Shown here: one piece after another, positions 6,068-10,607 of the stretch
Position numbering within the stretch: the first letter of the stretch is position 1
Layout of the letters: every line of letters begins with the position of its first letter
Assembly (NCBI GenBank): GCA_002480735.1
Contig: DLCS01000268.1
Coordinates: 1-10,607 of the forward strand
From: Bacillaceae bacterium UBA7792
GTDB lineage: Bacteria > Bacillota > Bacilli > Bacillales > Cytobacillaceae
Length of the DNA stretch: 10,607 bases
Direction of reading: 5' to 3'
Program-made: the position numbers and the translations under genes
The notes under the pieces: model-generated
Database searches by the model: none
The model's input: only the letters and a program-made list of their open reading frames with translations
Told to the model about the DNA's origin: nothing

Positions 6068-6547
6068 ATGTTATTTGAACCACAGAAAAGGATTTCAGAA
6101 CGTGCCTTGCCTGTTTGGAGAATTACAGGTGGCATTTACAGTTTGATTGCGTTAATTATTTGTGGAGGTGCCATTGCACTAACCATTATTTTGGAGTGGC
6201 CCGTATGGATTATTGCAGCTGCCATCATCTTATTGATTCTCGATATCTATTTTTTTGTCTATTTATTCCCGCTTCTAAAATGGAAACGCTGGCGCTACGA
6301 GGTTAGAGATCAGGAAATTGAATTGCAGCATGGTATTTTTATCGTAAAGCGGACCTTGGTTCCAATGATTCGGGTACAGCATGTGGATACGAAGCAGGGG
6401 CCGATCTTGAGAAAATACGACCTCGCAACGGTGGCGGTTTCGACGGCAGCGACGGTTCATGAAATCCCTGCACTAGAGCTAGGGGAGGCAGAGGAGCTAA
6501 GGGTGTTCATATCAAGGTTAGCAAGGGTGGCTGATGAGGATGTCTGA
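6068..6547 (+). CDS. ydbS: Bacterial PH-domain membrane protein YdbS
   Basis: A 159-residue membrane protein. Two transmembrane segments (about residues 19-42 and 45-70) are followed by one bacterial PH-like domain of the bPH2/DUF304 family (about 74-155: RWRYEVRDQEIELQHGIF, then VPMIRVQHVDTKQGPILRKYDL). The pattern of an inverted strand pair, a basic patch and the RVQHVD turn is typical of the family. In B. subtilis YdbS and YdbT together, under sigma-W, give resistance to an antimicrobial compound made by B. amyloliquefaciens; the mechanism is not settled. The gene has a strong ribosome site (AAGGAGGAGG, 6053-6062), a sigma-W promoter just upstream, and overlaps ydbT by 14 bases, which points to coupled translation and a joint complex. 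Confidence 0.9.
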   Translation: MLFEPQKRISERALPVWRITGGIYSLIALIICGGAIALTIILEWPVWIIAAAIILLILDIYFFVYLFPLLKWKRWRYEVRDQEIELQHGIFIVKRTLVPMIRVQHVDTKQGPILRKYDLATVAVSTAATVHEIPALELGEAEELRVFISRLARVADEDV

Positions 6548-7976
6548 ACCGAAACGACTTCATCCAATCACAGCGGTCCTCAACGGATTAAAGACGCTGA
6601 AAGAGCTCATTATTCCATTTTTCGCATTCGTTGTATTCGGAAGCAAAGGAATAGGTACGATTCTTATCCCTATTATTGGAGGAGCGGTCATCCTTATTCT
6701 AATTTTAGCTTCTGGAATCGTGTCATGGCTTCGTTACACATACAGATTGGAAGAAGGAGAGCTTAGAATTGAATACGGTCTATTCGTCAGGAAAAAACGA
6801 TATATCCCCTTTGAGCGAATTCAAAGTCTTGATTTTTCGGAAGGAATATTCCATCGTCCATTTGGATTGGTCAAGGTAAAGATTGAAACAGCAGGTTCTA
6901 GTGGAACTGACGCTGAAGCGGTTTTAACGGCAATTTCAAAGGTGGAGGCAACTGCTATTCAGGATGTCCTTCAGAATGCAAAAAATAATCGCTCGGAGGA
7001 TGTACTGTCGCAAGAAGTGAGTGAGGAAATTTTATATAAAATTTCAGCGAAAGAGCTTCTCTTATTGGCATCCACATCAGGTGGCGTCGGAGTGGTTATT
7101 TCAGCCGTTGTTGCATTTCTATCTCAATTCGATGACATCATCCCCTATGAAACCGTCTTTCATCAGCTGGAGGATATAGTTGCAAATGGCGTGATTTTTA
7201 TAAGTATCCTTGTTTTTATCGGCTTTGTGCTTGCTTGGATCATTGCAGTCATTGGGATGATGCTGAAGTATGCTGATTTTACATTGAAGAAGGTTGATAA
7301 TGATCTAATTATCACTAGGGGATTATTAGAAAAAAAGCAGCTGACGATTCCGTTGAATCGAATCCAAGGTATCCGGATTAGTGAAAACCTATTGCGTCAG
7401 CCATTAGGCTATGCAAGCGTCTATATTGAAAGTGCTGGAGGCTCAGCGCAAAACGCTGAAAGTGCAGCGGTAAACATCCTTCCGTTTATCAAAAGGGATA
7501 AGGTACGGGGTATTATTGAAGGGAATATCGACGGATATACCTTATCTGACGAGATGATTTCCGCTCCAAAACGTTCTTTAAGAAGATATGTATTTAGAGG
7601 CTGGTTCTTAGTTGTTCCAATCAGCATTCTTTTAATCATTTTCTTGAGACCTTGGGGTTTTCTGTCCTTATTATTATTGCCGCTCTCAGCGGGTTGGTCT
7701 TATTTAAAGTTCAAGGCGGCGGGTTGGAATCAAACTGGAAATCAATTAACCCTATCCTATCGGAATGTTGTTAAGCATACGGTTTATATGCAGAAGAATA
7801 AGATCCAATCCCTGGCGATGAAGAAAAGCTTTTTTCAGAGCAAGAAGGAGCTGGCTTCGGTCGAGGCCAAGGTCATGTCTGGGATGGGAGGAGCAGGTGG
7901 GGCAGTTGTTGATTTAGAGGAAAAGGATGTTCGTACCATGTACGAATGGTATTCAAGGGAAGAAAAAGCGCTGTGA
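6534..7976 (+). CDS. ydbT: Multi-domain bacterial PH-domain membrane protein YdbT
   Basis: A 480-residue polytopic membrane protein, full length for the family, with three bPH2 domains alternating with membrane pairs. Membrane segments lie at about residues 22-36 and 42-64, 172-195 and 216-242, and 352-395 (a hairpin). PH domain 1 is at about 68-148 (YRLEEGELRIEYGLF, RYIPFERIQSLDF), domain 2 at about 246-330 (LIITRGLLEKKQLTIPLNRIQGI), and domain 3 at about 396-475 (LTLSYRNVVKHTVYMQKNKIQSL). The repeated element IPxxRIQ marks domains 1 and 2; domain 3 has NKIQ. It acts with YdbS in envelope defence under sigma-W. It starts inside the end of ydbS; ATG 6534 has AAGGG 6 bases upstream, and ATG 6540 is an alternative. 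The stop codon lies in the loop of the following terminator. Confidence 0.93.
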   Translation: MRMSEPKRLHPITAVLNGLKTLKELIIPFFAFVVFGSKGIGTILIPIIGGAVILILILASGIVSWLRYTYRLEEGELRIEYGLFVRKKRYIPFERIQSLDFSEGIFHRPFGLVKVKIETAGSSGTDAEAVLTAISKVEATAIQDVLQNAKNNRSEDVLSQEVSEEILYKISAKELLLLASTSGGVGVVISAVVAFLSQFDDIIPYETVFHQLEDIVANGVIFISILVFIGFVLAWIIAVIGMMLKYADFTLKKVDNDLIITRGLLEKKQLTIPLNRIQGIRISENLLRQPLGYASVYIESAGGSAQNAESAAVNILPFIKRDKVRGIIEGNIDGYTLSDEMISAPKRSLRRYVFRGWFLVVPISILLIIFLRPWGFLSLLLLPLSAGWSYLKFKAAGWNQTGNQLTLSYRNVVKHTVYMQKNKIQSLAMKKSFFQSKKELASVEAKVMSGMGGAGGAVVDLEEKDVRTMYEWYSREEKAL

Positions 7977-7991
7977 CTCAGCGCTTTTTCT
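7961..7991. terminator. Bidirectional terminator between ydbT and the rhomboid gene
   Basis: AGAAAAAGCGCTG (7961-7973) pairs with CAGCGCTTTTTCT (7979-7991) around the loop TGACT. The A and T runs serve both strands, so it can end ydbT and the convergent rhomboid transcript. The ydbT stop TGA (7974-7976) is in the loop, and the rhomboid stop abuts the right arm. Confidence 0.88.
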
Positions 7992-8587
7992 TAATATTGT
8001 CGGCCTTTTCCAATGAGCATACTGCCGAGGACGAATCCTGAAATTAACCCGAAGAGATGGGCGGTCACATTAATATTTGGCTGGAGAAAGGTCATTAAGA
8101 CGCCGATGATGGCAATGGTTAAGATCACTTGAGTATTTTCACGTGACATTAAATCCTTTCTTAGCAGCACAATGGCAAGATACACGCCAAATAAACCAAA
8201 TATGGCCCCGCTCGAGCCAACATGGGTATAGGTTAATGGTTTCAGCAATAATGTAGCGACATTTGCGAGAATCCCTGTCGCTAAATATAGAAGGATAAAG
8301 CGCGATTTCCCAAGCATCCGTTCAAGAGCAGGACCAAACAGGACGAGTGAGAAGCTATTAAATAATACATGTGCAAGGCCGCTATGAATGAAGATTGGAG
8401 TGACAAGACGCCAATATTCCCCTTGAACGATATATAAGTTCACACCCATTAAGGTTTCAAACAGCCATGCAGAAGGGAAGGCTGGTATTACGGTTAGCAA
8501 ATATAATAGGATATGGATAAGGACAATGAAGGAAACAACAGGATAGTAGCGGATAAATTCTTTAAAGCTTTCCGTTCGTACAAACAA
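7991..8587 (-). CDS. ydcA: Rhomboid-family intramembrane serine protease (YdcA-like)
   Basis: A 198-residue polytopic membrane protein with about six transmembrane helices. It holds the rhomboid catalytic dyad: Ser126 in GSSGAIFG (preceding helix end) and His177 in VTAHLFGLISG. His73 and Asn77 in AHVLFNSFSLVLFG form the conserved HxxxN element of the oxyanion site, and EYWRLVTPIFIHSGLAH is the usual L1/TM2 region. Rhomboids cut transmembrane helices of other proteins; the substrate here is unknown, and no extra domain is fused. The position between ydbT and acpS on the opposite strand matches ydcA of B. subtilis. Translation starts at a TTG (8587-8585) 7 bases after a perfect AGGAGG; the next upstream triplets give no better choice. 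The gene is alone on this strand and shares its terminator with ydbT. Confidence 0.93.
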   Translation of the reverse strand: MFVRTESFKEFIRYYPVVSFIVLIHILLYLLTVIPAFPSAWLFETLMGVNLYIVQGEYWRLVTPIFIHSGLAHVLFNSFSLVLFGPALERMLGKSRFILLYLATGILANVATLLLKPLTYTHVGSSGAIFGLFGVYLAIVLLRKDLMSRENTQVILTIAIIGVLMTFLQPNINVTAHLFGLISGFVLGSMLIGKGRQY

Positions 8588-8594
8588 ATGAAAA

Positions 8595-8600
8595 CCTCCT
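8595..8600 (-). promoter_or_regulatory. Ribosome binding site fixing a TTG start of the rhomboid gene
   Basis: AGGAGG on the minus strand, 7 bases before TTG 8587-8585. No ATG or GTG lies in frame at this distance. Confidence 0.85.
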
Positions 8601-8617
8601 CGTACTTCTTTAAGTTC

Positions 8618-8623
8618 ATTATA
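8618..8623 (-). promoter_or_regulatory. Candidate -10 of the rhomboid gene
   Basis: TATAAT on the minus strand, with transcription starting near 8611, about 24 bases before the TTG. The -35 region (TTCTCA, 18 bases away) is poor. The same 80-base gap must also hold the acpS promoter; a plus-strand TATTAT at 8626-8631 is a weak candidate for that. Confidence 0.4.
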
Positions 8624-8667
8624 ACTATTATGCTTGTCTGTTGAGAAAAATGTAAGGGAGAACGGTT

Positions 8668-9036
8668 ATGATTACTGGCATCGGTATTGATATTGTAGAA
8701 TTGAAAAGAATTGAAAGCATCGTGGAACGACAAAAAAGGTTCGCAGAAAGAATTTTAACCGAAAATGAAAAACAAACCTTTGAAGGTTTATCTGGAAAGA
8801 GAAAAATTGAATTTCTTGCAGGAAGGTTTGCCGCAAAGGAAGCTTTCTCAAAAGCAAATGGTACGGGCATCGGCAAGGAGTTATCTTTTTTAGATATTGA
8901 AATTGTGGTTGATGAAAAGGGGAAACCGTATATAAGTAAGCCGTTAGAAAAGCTTGTTCATTTATCCATTTCTCATAGTACAGATTATGCGGTTGCGCAG
9001 GTCATCATCGAAGAGAGTTCACACAACGGTTCATGA
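8668..9036 (+). CDS. acpS: Holo-[acyl-carrier-protein] synthase (AcpS)
   Basis: A 122-residue enzyme that moves the 4'-phosphopantetheine group from coenzyme A to the serine of apo-ACP, switching on fatty-acid synthesis. The family signatures are complete: [12 protein letters not shown] with magnesium-binding Asp8, and [19 protein letters not shown] with Glu58 and the coenzyme-binding lysine next to it, followed by [13 protein letters not shown] near the C-terminus. The length is normal for the trimeric AcpS family. It is divergent from the rhomboid gene, with 80 bases between, and has an AAGGGAG ribosome site (8654-8660) 7 bases before the ATG. No hairpin with a T run follows it, so some transcripts may read into ydcC. 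Confidence 0.97.
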   Translation: MITGIGIDIVELKRIESIVERQKRFAERILTENEKQTFEGLSGKRKIEFLAGRFAAKEAFSKANGTGIGKELSFLDIEIVVDEKGKPYISKPLEKLVHLSISHSTDYAVAQVIIEESSHNGS

Positions 9037-9082
9037 TTAAGGCGAATCGAAAAAATTTAACAGTCTTTCCATAAGGCTCGTC

Positions 9083-9109
9083 ATAATCCCAATGGTTGTC
9101 TCATATATT
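9083..9109 (+). promoter_or_regulatory. Candidate sigma-E (sporulation) promoter of ydcC
   Basis: ATA (9083-9085), 16 bases and CATATATT (9102-9109) fit the mother-cell sigma-E pattern ATA-N16/18-CATACANT with one mismatch at -10. Transcription would start near 9117, leaving a leader of about 125 bases. From memory, ydcC of B. subtilis is a sporulation (sigma-E) gene. Confidence 0.45.
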
Positions 9110-9241
9110 CATAGTGCGATAGGGGAGACAAGACTAGGCGGCGGGAACATTGAGAATCTAAGCCAATGTCTAAATACTGTCTACTCCCTCCATTGATACT
9201 GAAGCTAGAACAAGCACAAATGAGACGAAGGGGTTGAAAGA

Positions 9242-10264
9242 ATGAAGAAATGGATTGTACTGCTTCTCGCCGGGTTAATGGTAGTTTTTGCATTGTCCGC
9301 CTGTGGGTCGAAGTCACAGGAAGATGTCGTGAAGGATTTGAACAAAAAGCTGGAGGATTTGAAGGGTTATAAGGTAAAGGCGAAGATGACCCTGCAAATG
9401 GGCACGGATCCACAAACCTATGATGTGGAAATCTGGCATAAGGAACCAACCTACTATCGCGTTGATTTAAAAAATGCCCAAAAGGATCAAAGCCAAATGA
9501 TTCTTCGCAATGGTGAGGGAGTTTTTGTTCTTACACCTGCGCTAAATAAGAGCTTCCGATTCCAAAGTGATTGGCCAGAAAATAGCAGCCAAGCCTATCT
9601 ATATGAGTCGCTTATAAGGGACATTATTGAGGATAAAGAAGCAAAGTTTACAGCAACAAAGGAGCATTATGTGTTTGAAACAAAAACGCGCTATCAAAAT
9701 AATAAAATGCTGCCATTGCAAGAGATCAAGCTCAATCGGAAGGATCTTACACCCATCAGTGTGAAGGTCATGGATTCTGATCGTAAATCACTCGTGACTG
9801 TTGAATTTTCTGCAACTAATTTTAATGCTACCTTTGACAAAAAGGACTTTGATATGGCGAAAAATATGACGGGTGCACAGCTAGAGGTGCCTGTGATGGG
9901 GGATTTAGAGGACGAGGAGTTTACAGTGAAATACCCAACGGCTGAAATTCCAGAGGTGGAGCTGATTGAAGAGAAGCCGATGAATACGGAAAATGGCAAA
10001 CGTGTCATCCTAACCTATGGTGGTGGCGAAAAATCGTTTACTCTTATTCAGGAAAAAGCGGTTGTTGTTCCGACGACGATGGTTGCAACAACGGTCAGCG
10101 GCGAACCGGTTGATCTAGGCTTCACGATCGGGGCTCTTTCTTCTAATACACTCACTTGGACCCACCAGGGAGTCGATTATACACTAGCTTCCAAAGACTT
10201 GACAGAGGAAGAAATGTTGATGCTTGCCCGTTCTGTCGAGGTACAAGGTGAGATGGGGAAATAA
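9242..10264 (+). CDS. ydcC: LolA-like lipoprotein YdcC
   Basis: A 340-residue exported lipoprotein. Residues 1-21 form a type II signal peptide: MKKW, a hydrophobic core (IVLLLAGLMVVFAL) and the lipobox LSAC with Cys21 as lipid attachment site. Residues about 25-210 resemble the LolA/outer-membrane-lipoprotein-sorting fold (KVKAKMTLQMG, YDVEIWHKEPTYYRVDL, then FDKKDFDM), an open beta barrel that binds lipid or acyl chains. In a one-membrane organism it cannot serve the Lol pathway, so the true role is unknown. Residues about 250-335 form a second small domain of the type seen in sporulation-associated lipoproteins (VILTYGGGEKSFTLIQE, then EEEMLMLARSV). It lies 205 bases after acpS, with a candidate sigma-E promoter between. 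AAGGGG lies 8 bases before the ATG. It ends before a strong terminator and is separate from alr. Confidence 0.88.
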   Translation: MKKWIVLLLAGLMVVFALSACGSKSQEDVVKDLNKKLEDLKGYKVKAKMTLQMGTDPQTYDVEIWHKEPTYYRVDLKNAQKDQSQMILRNGEGVFVLTPALNKSFRFQSDWPENSSQAYLYESLIRDIIEDKEAKFTATKEHYVFETKTRYQNNKMLPLQEIKLNRKDLTPISVKVMDSDRKSLVTVEFSATNFNATFDKKDFDMAKNMTGAQLEVPVMGDLEDEEFTVKYPTAEIPEVELIEEKPMNTENGKRVILTYGGGEKSFTLIQEKAVVVPTTMVATTVSGEPVDLGFTIGALSSNTLTWTHQGVDYTLASKDLTEEEMLMLARSVEVQGEMGK

Positions 10265-10273
10265 AGAATGATG

Positions 10274-10302
10274 AGGCTCTTCCAAACGGAAGAGTCTTTT
10301 TT
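10274..10302 (+). terminator. Intrinsic terminator after ydcC
   Basis: AGGCTCTTCC (10274-10283) pairs with GGAAGAGTCT (10288-10297, one G-T pair) around the loop AAAC, with T residues to 10302. Confidence 0.92.
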
Positions 10303-10332
10303 GTATTGGTTAGGCCTGTTTACCTTTCCGAT

Positions 10333-10361
10333 TTGACAATCCCTCTCTAGAGTTTGATAAT
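10333..10361 (+). promoter_or_regulatory. Vegetative promoter of alr
   Basis: A perfect TTGACA (10333-10338), 17 bases and GATAAT (10356-10361) form a strong sigma-A promoter. Transcription would start near 10368, about 36 bases before alr. Confidence 0.8.
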
Positions 10362-10403
10362 TTTATTTAGAAATGTCCGGAATTTAGGGGGAAGTGGAAT
10401 TGG

Positions 10404-10607
10404 ATGATGAATGAAGAGCAGTTTTATCGGGATACATGGGTGGAAGTGAATCTTGATCATATAAGGGACAATGTGGCTCAAATGAAATCACTTTTACCGG
10501 GGGATGTTGAAATGATGGCCGTTGTAAAGGCCAATGCCTATGGTCATGGGGATGTTCAGGTGGCAAAGACAGCCCTCGAAGCGGGAGCCTCTTCCTTAGC
10601 TGTAGCC
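10404..10607 (+). CDS. alr: Alanine racemase (partial, N-terminal 68 codons)
   Basis: The gene runs off the right edge, in frame. Alanine racemase is a PLP enzyme that makes D-alanine for peptidoglycan and teichoic acids. The visible part begins [17 protein letters not shown] and carries the signature [10 protein letters not shown], in which Lys42 forms the internal aldimine with PLP, followed by [15 protein letters not shown] of the barrel's second strand and helix. The start could be either of the tandem ATGs (10404, 10407); AGGGGGA (10386-10392) lies 11 bases before the first. It has its own promoter and follows a terminator, so it is transcribed independently of ydcC. Confidence 0.96.
   Translation, partial: MMNEEQFYRDTWVEVNLDHIRDNVAQMKSLLPGDVEMMAVVKANAYGHGDVQVAKTALEAGASSLAVA

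Noticed and set aside
9081..9449. Minus-strand frame of 122 codons across the ydcC leader and 5' end
   Set aside because: Low-complexity, basic and proline-rich translation, no ribosome site, and it lies antisense to a gene with a clear lipoprotein signal.
1..10607. tRNA or rRNA genes, CRISPR repeats, insertion sequences and prophage genes
   Set aside because: No cloverleaf, regularly spaced direct repeat, transposase or integrase signature was seen by eye; the flanking genes follow conserved Bacillus order.

Overview
The window reads as chromosome of a low-GC Firmicute of the Bacillaceae. The right two thirds follow the order cshA - ydbS - ydbT - rhomboid (ydcA, opposite strand) - acpS - ydcC - alr known from Bacillus subtilis. 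Strong AGGAGG-type ribosome sites, several TTG starts and U-tailed hairpin terminators fit this. The species cannot be fixed from the sequence alone.

Bases 1-3241 hold a signalling island that is not part of that core order. A PP2C/SpoIIE-type phosphatase with a degenerate receiver-like N-terminus runs leftward off the window. Divergent from it, apparently as one operon, are a soluble globin-coupled chemoreceptor-type sensor (HemAT-like, all three haem-pocket residues present), an unrecognised 107-residue protein, a small RsbW-like ATP-binding protein and a STAS antagonist with a DSSG phosphorylation motif; a hairpin terminator closes the run. Together these are the parts of a partner switch (kinase, antagonist, phosphatase) placed beside an oxygen-sensing receptor. 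No sigma factor or other output gene lies in the window. This is the most unusual part of the sequence.

Bases 3242-4488 hold a carboxylesterase-like alpha/beta hydrolase and then about 450 bases without a convincing gene. That gap contains a good promoter, a hairpin terminator only about 30 bases after the predicted start of transcription, and a run of further hairpins before cshA. It looks like a regulated leader of the cshA helicase gene.

Bases 4489-7990 hold cshA with its own terminator, then ydbS and ydbT, two overlapping genes for membrane proteins with bacterial PH domains, behind a very good match to a sigma-W promoter. A bidirectional terminator, whose loop contains the ydbT stop codon, separates ydbT from the convergent rhomboid protease gene.

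Bases 7991-10607 hold the rhomboid gene and divergent acpS (holo-ACP synthase), ydcC (lipoprotein with a LolA-like fold, possibly behind a sigma-E promoter), a terminator, a clear vegetative promoter and the first 68 codons of alr (alanine racemase). No tRNA, rRNA, CRISPR array, insertion sequence or phage gene was seen.
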